This document shows positions 45,069-52,388 of a stretch of 64,000 bases of DNA, one piece after another. This DNA comes from Cytophagaceae bacterium. Its GTDB lineage: Bacteria; Bacteroidota; Bacteroidia; Cytophagales; Cytophagaceae. Made by a program: the position numbers and the translations under genes. Every line of letters begins with the position of its first letter. Position 1 is the stretch's first letter. The stretch covers positions 62,001 through 126,000 of the forward strand of contig JALONM010000001.1 of assembly GCA_025454925.1 (NCBI GenBank). The letters are read 5' to 3'. The notes beneath the pieces were generated by a model. It saw nothing but the letters and a program-made list of their open reading frames with translations. It ran no database searches and was not told where the DNA came from.

Positions 45069-45770
45069 ATGAAATTAGATGTAATGGCATTTGCCGCCCA
45101 CCCAGACGATGCAGAACTATCGTGTGCCGGAACTTTACTTGCTCAAATAGCCTTGGGAAAAAAAGTTGGCATCATTGATCTTACCCGTGGGGAACTGGGA
45201 ACCAGAGGAACTCCGGAACTCCGGGACATGGAAGCTCAAAAATCTTCTGAACTTTTAGGACTGCATGTGCGCGAAAATCTGGGCATGGCAGATGGATTCT
45301 TTGAAAATGATCGCGAACACATCCTCGCTATGATTCGCGCTATTAGAACTTACCAACCAGACATTGTGCTATGCAATGCCATAGATGACCGACATCCCGA
45401 TCATGGACGAGGTGGCGCATTTCAGTCCAGGGCTTGCTTTCTCTCTGGATTAATAAAAATCGAAACCGGACAAGATGCCTGGAGACCCAGATTGGTATTT
45501 CATTATATACAAGACCGATATTTGAAACCAGATTTTGTGGTAGACATTACACCTTTCTTCAACAAGAAAATTGAAGCCATACAGGCATTTAAATCTCAAT
45601 TTTACGACCCACAAAGTAAAGAACCGGAAACTTATATTTCCTCCTCAGGATTCCTGGACTTTGTAAAAGCTCGTGCCATGGAACTCGGACATTCCATTGG
45701 CGTTACGTACGGAGAAGGATTTACGAAAGAAAAACAACTAGGTATAAAAGATATTTCCACTTTCCTGTAA
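45069..45770 (+). CDS. bshB1: Bacillithiol biosynthesis deacetylase BshB1
   Basis: The frame is open from 44679, but the family start is MKLDVMAFAAHPDDAELSC at 45069. 233 residues of the PIG-L-type zinc deacetylase fold. The metal site AHPDDAE (His/Asp/Asp near 10-13) is intact, with DLTRGELGTRGTPE near 40 and the conserved RHPDHGRG near 110. It removes the acetyl group from GlcNAc-malate in the synthesis of bacillithiol, the low-molecular-weight thiol of Bacteroidota and Firmicutes. The 37-base gap to the CAP-domain gene suggests they may share a transcript. bshA and bshC are not in the window. Confidence 0.93.
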   Translation: MKLDVMAFAAHPDDAELSCAGTLLAQIALGKKVGIIDLTRGELGTRGTPELRDMEAQKSSELLGLHVRENLGMADGFFENDREHILAMIRAIRTYQPDIVLCNAIDDRHPDHGRGGAFQSRACFLSGLIKIETGQDAWRPRLVFHYIQDRYLKPDFVVDITPFFNKKIEAIQAFKSQFYDPQSKEPETYISSSGFLDFVKARAMELGHSIGVTYGEGFTKEKQLGIKDISTFL

Positions 45771-45806
45771 ATCAAACTTCTAACTCCTTACGCTTTCCCA
45801 TCGACT

Positions 45807-46991
45807 ATGCGCAGACGTCTATTGATCGCTGTTGGTATGCAGTTTTGCATACTCCGCTTGTTACATGCTCGATGGATGAGCATGTACCTGCTGCTAGCAT
45901 ACTCACTCACGCCCGCGCAATTCGATGCCGCCGCACTCGACAAGCATTGGATCTCAAAAAATTATTGGCAATGTTATAAAGAAGCATTGAAGGCTCAAAA
46001 AAAATATCCAGACCAAGCCCTCCCATTGATCTACGAAGCCTCTTGTTTACTTCAACTTCAAACGCATAAAAAAATAGTCAAGAGAAAAACATTCTCGATT
46101 GTTCGTATATCGGAAATAATGCTCAAAGCAAGAAATAAAAAAAACAGTGGAGAGCATGCCGCTTTGCACAAGCATTTACTCTCCACCATTCAGGACTCGC
46201 TGATAAAAAACGCTAACCAAAGATACCTTGCTCCCTTAGCGATTAGATCACAGGAAACTTCAGATTCCAAAACAGAAAAAGAATATCAGACTCAATTGAG
46301 CCTGGCTTTAAAACAAAAGAAAATAGCGGAATCAATCTTCAATAATTTCCATAAAACATTCAATAGAAAAAGTGAAACCTGGAAATCCAAATACGACCAA
46401 TCCCTCGATTATACGATTGATGGATTTGATTTTGAAGAATACGATCACCCTTTATATCGACTCTGCAATACCGCAAAAAACGAATCGTACCTGAATGACA
46501 TTGAAATACAATTATTTTATTTCACCAATCTCGCTCGCATCAATCCGGCCTTATTCAGAAACACCTATCTTAAAAAGTATTTACCAGAAACATTTACCTC
46601 ACAGAAAAGCAGCAGCGAGTACGAAAACAGCTTAAACGAAGATCTACTTCGCATGACTCCCAAGCCTCTGCTTTTTCCAGACAAGGATTTATGGAAAGCA
46701 GCACTCGCCCATGCCGAAGACCTGGGAAATAGCGGCCTTACAGGCCACAACTCTACCGATGGCACCTATTGTTTTGACCGGATTAAAACTATTGCAGGGA
46801 AAGACGCCAGTAGTGAAAACTGCGCCTATGGCCCCAATCGTTCTTTCTCTATTCTGATGTTACTTTTGATTGACGAAGGAATTCCTTCCAAAGGACATCG
46901 CTACAACCAACTTGGAGAATCCAAGTTGGCAGGCATAGCACACCGACCTCACAAAGTATATGGTTGGAATACCGTATTTGATTTTCAATAG
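45807..46991 (+). CDS. CAP/SCP-domain protein
   Basis: 394 residues. The start is uncertain: an N-terminal hydrophobic stretch (about 5-35) could be a signal or anchor, and Met24 or Met26 are alternatives. A Lys-rich helical middle part (about 45-220) has no recognised domain. The C-terminal part (about 225-394) is a CAP (SCP-like) domain with AALAHAEDLGNSG, GHNSTDGT, SENCAYG, IDEGIPSKGHRYN motifs, holding the two conserved His residues and Glu of the family cleft. CAP proteins are usually exported; their activity is mostly unknown. It lies downstream of bshB1. Confidence 0.8.
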   Translation: MRRRLLIAVGMQFCILRLLHARWMSMYLLLAYSLTPAQFDAAALDKHWISKNYWQCYKEALKAQKKYPDQALPLIYEASCLLQLQTHKKIVKRKTFSIVRISEIMLKARNKKNSGEHAALHKHLLSTIQDSLIKNANQRYLAPLAIRSQETSDSKTEKEYQTQLSLALKQKKIAESIFNNFHKTFNRKSETWKSKYDQSLDYTIDGFDFEEYDHPLYRLCNTAKNESYLNDIEIQLFYFTNLARINPALFRNTYLKKYLPETFTSQKSSSEYENSLNEDLLRMTPKPLLFPDKDLWKAALAHAEDLGNSGLTGHNSTDGTYCFDRIKTIAGKDASSENCAYGPNRSFSILMLLLIDEGIPSKGHRYNQLGESKLAGIAHRPHKVYGWNTVFDFQ

Positions 46992-47309
46992 TATTTTTTA
47001 TCCAAATCTTTCTCTTTCTCCATAATATTTTTTTATCAAATTCAGTAAAATTGCTACAAATGCAGGCAAGCATTTTCCGATAAAAAAACAACAAAATAAA
47101 ATCTTTACATCTACTTAAAAATCTCTCAAATACCTTATAAATAGGGGCCTACAGGATAAACACACCAACTTTGATATCGAATAAATCACCAGCTTATTTT
47201 TCTCAAAAAAAAATTTACTCAAAAAAAACACCAACCAAAACTTGATGAAAAATTTATTTATCAGAATAAAGCATAGAATCTTGACTTAGTCTTCGAAACT
47301 ATTTTATTA
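46992..47309. other. AT-rich intergenic region before the DnaE-type gene
   Basis: About 320 bases with several A runs. AAATGC (47058-47063) / GCATTT (47070-47075) is a weak hairpin that may end the CAP gene. No gene or RNA is supported, and no clear -7 box was found. Confidence 0.4.
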
Positions 47310-47325
47310 GCAGATATGTATCTGC
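47310..47325. promoter_or_regulatory. Palindrome spanning the dnaE-like start codon
   Basis: GCAGATATGTATCTGC has perfect 7-bp arms around TG and includes the ATG start (47316-47318). It could be an operator, for example for a LexA-like repressor of a damage-inducible polymerase, or coincidence, since half of it is coding. Confidence 0.3.
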
Positions 47326-50261
47326 ATTGCCGCACTCATTACAGTTTATTGCATGGCACTCTTTCTCCAAAAGAATTAGTGGAACATGCAATACAGACCG
47401 GAGCCCAAACGCTTGTCCTTAGCGACATCAACAATACTTCTGCCTGGCTTGATTTTTATAAACACTGCACCGAAGCCGGCATAAAACCCTTGTTTGGAAT
47501 TGAATTCCGAAACGAGCAATATCAACCCTTGTATCAAGGCATTGCACGAACCAATGAAGGAATCTATCAACTAAATAAATTTCTCAGCTCCTGCTTGCTA
47601 CACGGAAAAAAGCTTCCGGCAAGAGCCCCTGAATTGAACGATGTTTATTTTGTATACCGCCTGGGTTCTATCGACGCCAATGAATTGAAAGAAAACGAAT
47701 GGATTGGTATTTGTCCTTGGGAAGTTCCTCTTTTGCTTACTTCCGAAATCCGTTTTCACACTGCAAAACTAGTAGCGTTACATCCTGTTACATTTCAAGA
47801 TTCCCTGCATTACAAAATCCATGGCTTACTGCGTTGCATCGACCAAAACACCACCATGCACAAGCTAGACAAGTCCTACATCAGCCTCGAACGTGAACAG
47901 TTTGTTTCGAAAGCAGTCTTTCAAAAAAACTACGAACTGTTTCCGGCGCTTATGGAAAATACCGAAAAACTGCTGCAATCGTGTGAGGTACATGTAAATC
48001 TCAAACAGAAAAAAAACAAAAAAACATTCACCGGAAGCAAGGACTCAGACTATGAACTGTTGTACAAAAAAGCATACAGCGGACTGCTGGGAAGATATGG
48101 TGAGGAAAACTTTTGTGCTATTGAACGTTTTGAAAAAGAAATGAAAATCATTCGCGAACTTGATTTTCTTGCTTACTTTTTAATTACGGATGACCTATTG
48201 GAATTTGCCAGGAGTAGAAACTTTTACCACGTAGGCCGAGGCTCTGGGGCCAATTCCATTGTAGCCTATTGCCTTGGCATCACCGATGTCAATCCCATCG
48301 ACCTGGATTTATATTTTGAACGATTCATCAATCCCCAACGAAGTTCTCCTCCTGATTTTGACATTGACTTTTGCTGGAACGAACGCGACGAAGTCATTCA
48401 ATATATTTTTAATCGTTATGGCGAGGAACATGTATGTTTGCTTGCAACCTATACAACCTTTCAAACCTCAAGCGCCGTGCGCGAGTTAGGAAAGGTGGTG
48501 GGACTTCCGAAAGAGGAAATAGATAAAATGTTAAATCCTTTGGAAGAAGAAAATTTCCATCCGGCCTCCAAACTGGTAACGAAATATTGTCCCTACCTTA
48601 CGGAACTGCCACAACACCTTTCCATACACGCCGGAGGAATTCTCATCACCGAAGAATCCTTGTACCAATATACGGCCTTGCAAATGATGCCGAAAGGCTT
48701 TCCTATCAACCAGTTTGACATGCATGTGGCCGAGGAAAATGGTTTCGACAAATTAGATGTATTGAGTCAGCGAGGACTGGGGCACATCAAAGATGCAGTA
48801 AACTGGGTACTCAAGAATCAAAACATCCACGTCGATATTCACCGTGTCGAAGATTTTAAAATCGATGAAAACATTCGAAGGCAACTCAAATCAGCAAAAA
48901 CCATCGGCGCTTTTTATATTGAGTCTCCCGCCATGCGCGGATTACTTTCCAAACTACGCTGCGACAACTATCTAAGCCTCGTTGCAGCCAGCTCCATCAT
49001 TCGGCCAGGAGTAGCCGAGAGCGGCATGATGCGCGAATACATCCGAAGGTTTCATCAACCCGAAACCGTGCATTACCTGCACCCCGTATTTGAAGAACAT
49101 CTGAAAGAAACGTTCGGGGTAATGGTGTACCAGGAAGATGTGATTAAAATAGCCCATCACTTCGCCGGATTGGAATTAAGCGAAGCGGACATTTTAAGGA
49201 GGATGATGTCAGGAAAATCAAGAGGCAAAGCCGAGGCGCAACGCATTTACCAGAAATTCTTCGACAATTGCCAGAAGAAAGGATATACCGAGGACTTAGC
49301 TCAGGAAGTGTGGCGACAAATCGAAAGCTTCTCCGGTTATTCCTTTTGCAAAGCACACTCCGCCAGCTATGCGGTAGAGAGCTACCAAAGCCTATTCCTC
49401 AAAACGTATTTTCCTCTGGAGTTTATGGTAGGCGTTATTAATAACTTCGGAGGATTCTATGACACAGAATTGTATGTGCACGAAGCACGCATGTGCGGCG
49501 CCAGCATTGAAGGGCCTTGCATCAACCAAAGCGAATACCTCACTTCCATTCAAGGAAAAGTAATTTACCTGGGCTTTATCCATATCAAAGGAATGGAAGA
49601 ATCCTTTGCCAAACGTATTGTAAAAGAACGCAGCCTGCGGGGGCCCTACACAAGCTTAGGCGACTTTATAGAACGCACACAAGCGAGCCGGGAACAACTA
49701 ACACTCCTGATCCGCATACAGGCCTTGCGGTTTACGGGATTAAGCAGACGTGACCTCATGTGGGCCAAAAACAGCTTTCGTCTCTCTGCCAAACATGAAC
49801 AAAATTCTGGCATGCTCTTTCAAGAACTCCCTTCTATTCTGCCACTGCCCGCGCTGGAAGACAACCTCACCGATACACACGACGATGAGCTTGAATTACT
49901 GGGCTTTCCGTTATGCTCTCCCTTCGAATTAGCGGAAGATGCTCCTCAAGCTAATTGCATCGCAGAAAATTTAGTCACTCGTGCCGGAACCTGGGTGAAA
50001 ATAAAAGGCTATTACATTACCAAAAAAGTAGTGCGCACCAAACGTGGCGACATCATGAATTTTGGCACCTGGATCGATGAAAAAGGAATGTGGTTCGATA
50101 CCACACACTTCAGCAAAAGCCTCGATCAATTTCCTTTCCGAGGCAAAGGCGTATACCTGATTGAAGGCAAAGTTGTATTAGACTTTGATTTCCCTATGAT
50201 AGAAGTATCGCGCATGCACAAGCTCCCAAGAAGAACAAATCTTCACAAAGCCTCTGCGTAA
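47316..50261 (+). CDS. Short DNA polymerase III alpha-type polymerase (DnaE2/ImuC-like)
   Basis: 981 residues, clearly shorter than the replicative Bacteroidota DnaE. Domains: PHP (about 1-230; MYLHCRTHYSLLHGT, LVLSDINNT), polymerase palm with GRGSGANSIVAYCLG near 310 and the catalytic aspartates in PDFDIDF (Asp347, Asp349, Asp351), fingers with YQEDVIKIAHHFAGL, a helix-hairpin region (GYSFCKAHSASYA, GLSRRDLMW), and a C-terminal OB-like fold (about 875-965). The beta-clamp and tau-binding C-terminal extension of replicative DnaE appears missing. This suggests an ImuC/DnaE2 type translesion polymerase, but imuA and imuB are not adjacent. A second role as main polymerase cannot be excluded without the rest of the genome. 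Confidence 0.85.
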   Translation: MYLHCRTHYSLLHGTLSPKELVEHAIQTGAQTLVLSDINNTSAWLDFYKHCTEAGIKPLFGIEFRNEQYQPLYQGIARTNEGIYQLNKFLSSCLLHGKKLPARAPELNDVYFVYRLGSIDANELKENEWIGICPWEVPLLLTSEIRFHTAKLVALHPVTFQDSLHYKIHGLLRCIDQNTTMHKLDKSYISLEREQFVSKAVFQKNYELFPALMENTEKLLQSCEVHVNLKQKKNKKTFTGSKDSDYELLYKKAYSGLLGRYGEENFCAIERFEKEMKIIRELDFLAYFLITDDLLEFARSRNFYHVGRGSGANSIVAYCLGITDVNPIDLDLYFERFINPQRSSPPDFDIDFCWNERDEVIQYIFNRYGEEHVCLLATYTTFQTSSAVRELGKVVGLPKEEIDKMLNPLEEENFHPASKLVTKYCPYLTELPQHLSIHAGGILITEESLYQYTALQMMPKGFPINQFDMHVAEENGFDKLDVLSQRGLGHIKDAVNWVLKNQNIHVDIHRVEDFKIDENIRRQLKSAKTIGAFYIESPAMRGLLSKLRCDNYLSLVAASSIIRPGVAESGMMREYIRRFHQPETVHYLHPVFEEHLKETFGVMVYQEDVIKIAHHFAGLELSEADILRRMMSGKSRGKAEAQRIYQKFFDNCQKKGYTEDLAQEVWRQIESFSGYSFCKAHSASYAVESYQSLFLKTYFPLEFMVGVINNFGGFYDTELYVHEARMCGASIEGPCINQSEYLTSIQGKVIYLGFIHIKGMEESFAKRIVKERSLRGPYTSLGDFIERTQASREQLTLLIRIQALRFTGLSRRDLMWAKNSFRLSAKHEQNSGMLFQELPSILPLPALEDNLTDTHDDELELLGFPLCSPFELAEDAPQANCIAENLVTRAGTWVKIKGYYITKKVVRTKRGDIMNFGTWIDEKGMWFDTTHFSKSLDQFPFRGKGVYLIEGKVVLDFDFPMIEVSRMHKLPRRTNLHKASA

Positions 50262-50351
50262 ACCAGGAGTCCAGGACATTGACAGCGTTTGGTAATCTTG
50301 ATGAATGCTTACTCAATACGATACCATGATTCGGAAGAGTGCGGATAAGGC

Positions 50352-50440
50352 TTGGGCGTGCCCCTCGCGGCCTGACAGCCGCCTCGGGTCGGGCTATACG
50401 CTCCGGCGCCTGCGGCGCCCCGCTGCTATCCCTCACGCGC
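50352..50440. repeat. GC-rich structured intergenic repeat
   Basis: A strongly GC-rich block in an AT-rich genome. It holds GGGCGTGCCC (50354-50363), GCGGC/GCCGC (50367-50371, 50378-50382), CGGGTCGGGCTATACGC, a perfect GGCGCC-TGC-GGCGCC hairpin (50405-50419) and CGCTGCTATCCCTCACGCGC. From memory, strings of this pattern recur between genes in many Bacteroidota; I cannot search to confirm. No plausible protein is encoded. Confidence 0.65.
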
Positions 50441-50482
50441 ATACCAACTATGTTTTAGAGATCATTTCTCTATTGAACCGCA

Positions 50483-50647
50483 ATTAGACAGTAGAGATTG
50501 TAACGAGAGCCGAAAGCTCACCATCAGAGCGCGTTCCCGCAAGAGTTTACGAGGAAGGAATACTAACCTGAATTTCGACGAGGAAATTCGAGGAAACACG
50601 CTCCGATAAAAAGATTTCGACTCGTAGTAATTGTACTACTGTCTAAT
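50483..50647 (+). repeat. MITE-like palindromic element with 12-bp terminal inverted repeats
   Basis: ATTAGACAGTAG (50483-50494) and CTACTGTCTAAT (50636-50647) are perfect terminal inverted repeats of a 165-base element. Interior blocks also pair: CGAG...CGAAA near the left with TTTCG...CTCG near the right, and GAGCGCGTTCCC with GGAAACACGCTC. The whole can fold into a long stem. No clear target-site duplication was seen. A diverged copy lies at 37166-37303 in opposite orientation. Confidence 0.65.
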
Positions 50648-50680
50648 GGCGATTGAAAAATTTTATTACGAAACGCCCCA

Positions 50681-50716
50681 TAAAAAGGCAGGTAAAAGTT
50701 TGATCTTTACCTGCCT
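50681..50716 (-). terminator. Terminator after the NmrA-like gene
   Basis: AGGCAGGTAAA (50686-50696) and TTTACCTGCCT (50706-50716) form a perfect 11-bp stem. On the minus strand a T run (50686-50682) follows. It lies about 50 bases past the NmrA-like stop. Confidence 0.75.
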
Positions 50717-50766
50717 ATATGGAATGCCATTTCACTATTATTCGGCACCTTGAGTGCTACGGATGA

Positions 50767-51654
50767 CTAGGAAGCATTGTAAGCCCCCGCAAATTCTTTC
50801 GCAAAGTCTTCCAACTTAATACTTCCCAAACTTGGCTTATTTTTAAAATAATCTGCCTGCATCTCTCCGCTGCGCAATGCCTTGCCCATAGCAGTATACC
50901 CCTCCGCAATGGTAGGAGAAAGACCTGCTTGCAACATACCTTGTAAGGATTGTTCGTCTGTAAATTCTACAAACGGCAAATTATCTTTCCCGATAGCTTT
51001 TCCTAATACAGAAGCAATATCACTCCAGGCGCGCTCATCACTGGCAATATAGCGTACGCTAAATCCTTGAAAGGACGAAGTGTTTAATTCTTCAAATGCC
51101 GCTTGAGCAATATCCTCCGTATGCGTAAGCACTAAGGTATGATCTGGAGATTGTGTAGCTCCCATGATCCCTGCATTTTTAATGAGCGGAATCATGCTGA
51201 ACAGATTGTAATAAAAATAACTTGGGCGCAGGGATTTTACATGGACTCCTGGCAGCGCCGCTATGGTATCTTCCAATAATGCTACGCCATCAATGGGACC
51301 AGCACCTTTTTTCATATGAGCGCCCACACTACTTAAAATTACCACATGAGTCACCGAACTGCCTTCCAATGCCTGGACATACTGCTGTCCAACGGAACGT
51401 TGATAGTCGAGCCAGTTCGTCACAGTCCATTTCGGAGGTATCATTAAATAAACGGCATTGGCACCGGCGAATGCCTCACGCAAAAATGCTCCGTCTTCTA
51501 TACTGCCAATATGAGCCTGTGCGCCCAACGACTGAATTTGAGCAACCTTAGAGGCATCGGATGAGATGATACTTACCTGATGTCCTGCGGCAATCAATTT
51601 GCTCGCCAGTGGCTTGGTAACATGACCAATAGAGCCTGTCAATACAATTTTCAT
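50767..51654 (-). CDS. NmrA-like NAD(P)-binding oxidoreductase
   Basis: 295 residues. An N-terminal Rossmann motif MKIVLTGSIGHVTKPLA (a GxxGxxxxP form of the NAD(P) loop) is followed by VSIISSDASK, VYLMIPPKW, HVVILSSVGAH and LRPSYFYYNL, the pattern of atypical short-chain NmrA/QOR2-type proteins. Such proteins reduce quinones or act as redox sensors; the active Tyr-x-x-x-Lys of classical SDRs is absent. A divergent HxlR regulator with a conserved N-terminal Cys shares the control region, as in QorR/YodB-type quinone or aldehyde stress modules. A role in electrophile detoxification is inferred. Confidence 0.85.
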   Translation of the reverse strand: MKIVLTGSIGHVTKPLASKLIAAGHQVSIISSDASKVAQIQSLGAQAHIGSIEDGAFLREAFAGANAVYLMIPPKWTVTNWLDYQRSVGQQYVQALEGSSVTHVVILSSVGAHMKKGAGPIDGVALLEDTIAALPGVHVKSLRPSYFYYNLFSMIPLIKNAGIMGATQSPDHTLVLTHTEDIAQAAFEELNTSSFQGFSVRYIASDERAWSDIASVLGKAIGKDNLPFVEFTDEQSLQGMLQAGLSPTIAEGYTAMGKALRSGEMQADYFKNKPSLGSIKLEDFAKEFAGAYNAS

Positions 51655-51739
51655 AGTTTGTTTATGTTAAAGTATGTTCAATTTTGTCAACCGGCCTTTC
51701 AAGAAAATTTTTCTGAATATTATTCCGGCATTGTTGAAA

Positions 51740-51796
51740 CAAAGGTATATTTGTACTTACTAAATGACAAGTACCTACCAAAAAGTAAGTACAAAT
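51740..51796 (-). promoter_or_regulatory. Promoter of the NmrA-like gene overlapped by a 13-bp inverted-repeat operator
   Basis: On the minus strand TTG (51770-51768), a 20-base spacer and TACCTTTG (51747-51740) match the Bacteroidota promoter. Over it lies the inverted repeat ATTTGTACTTACT (51749-51761) / AGTAAGTACAAAT (51784-51796), with a third half site GTACCTACC at 51771-51779. HxlR dimers typically bind GTAC-centred repeats of this kind, so binding should block the promoter. On the plus strand TATATTTG (51746-51753) is also a full -7 match, but it lies far from the HxlR start. Confidence 0.65.
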
Positions 51797-51937
51797 TTCA
51801 TTTATGGTATTTTACAATCATTCGTATACCCGATTGAACAAGATTAATCCTTGTGGCACACGGTTTACTCCTGAAAAAGCCAAACAAAGGCATGTGCCTT
51901 TCAAGGGATTTAAGCACCACAGAACTGCGAAAGAGGT

Positions 51938-52288
51938 ATGAAAAAAGTCAAAGAATCGTCTACCAATCAATTAAACAAGCGAAGCATTGAACTTCAATGC
52001 CCCGTTACCTTCACCTTATCCATCATCGGAGGGCGCTGGAAGCCTCTACTGTTGTGGCATCTGCAAGACGGAAAGAAAAGATACAGTGAATTAAAGAAAG
52101 TACTCCCGCAGATTTCGGAAAAAATGCTCATTCAACAATTGCGGGAACTAGAATCGGATGGCTTGGTAAACAGAATGGCAAAAGAAGTGGTACCTCCTTA
52201 TGTTGAGTATAGCTTGAGTGCCAAAGGAAAAGACATGCACCAACTGCTCAAAGCCATGGCACAATGGGGAATTAAATACCGGGAATAA
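51938..52288 (+). CDS. HxlR-family transcriptional regulator with N-terminal redox-type cysteine
   Basis: 116 residues. The winged-helix HxlR core shows LQCPVTFTLSIIGGRWKPLLLWHL, RYSELKKVLPQISEKMLIQQLRELE and a C-terminal GKDMHQLLKAMAQWG. The only cysteine, Cys21 in the family motif C-P-V, matches the sensing cysteine of YodB, HypR and QorR-type members, which react with quinones, diamide or hypochlorite. It is divergent from an NmrA-like oxidoreductase and probably represses it through the operator at 51749-51796. Confidence 0.92.
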   Translation: MKKVKESSTNQLNKRSIELQCPVTFTLSIIGGRWKPLLLWHLQDGKKRYSELKKVLPQISEKMLIQQLRELESDGLVNRMAKEVVPPYVEYSLSAKGKDMHQLLKAMAQWGIKYRE

Positions 52289-52311
52289 TGAAGTAAAAAT
52301 GGTTAAGGTAT

Positions 52312-52341
52312 AAAAAAAAGACACCCCACACGGGGGCGTCT
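52312..52341 (-). terminator. Terminator after ftsZ
   Basis: AGACACCCC (52319-52327) pairs with GGGGCGTCT (52333-52341) with one mismatch. On the minus strand a run of eight T follows (52319-52312). It ends the dcw operon about 50-75 bases after ftsZ. The hxlR gene converges on it from the other side. Confidence 0.8.
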
Positions 52342-52388
52342 CGGTATCCTAATTAATTCCGGCTAAACCGGTATTTCATTCATAAAAA

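Noticed and set aside
50305-50487. A 60-codon frame across the GC-rich repeat
   Set aside because: Its residues (ACPSRPDSRLGSGYTLRR) are a translation of the structured repeat, not a protein family.
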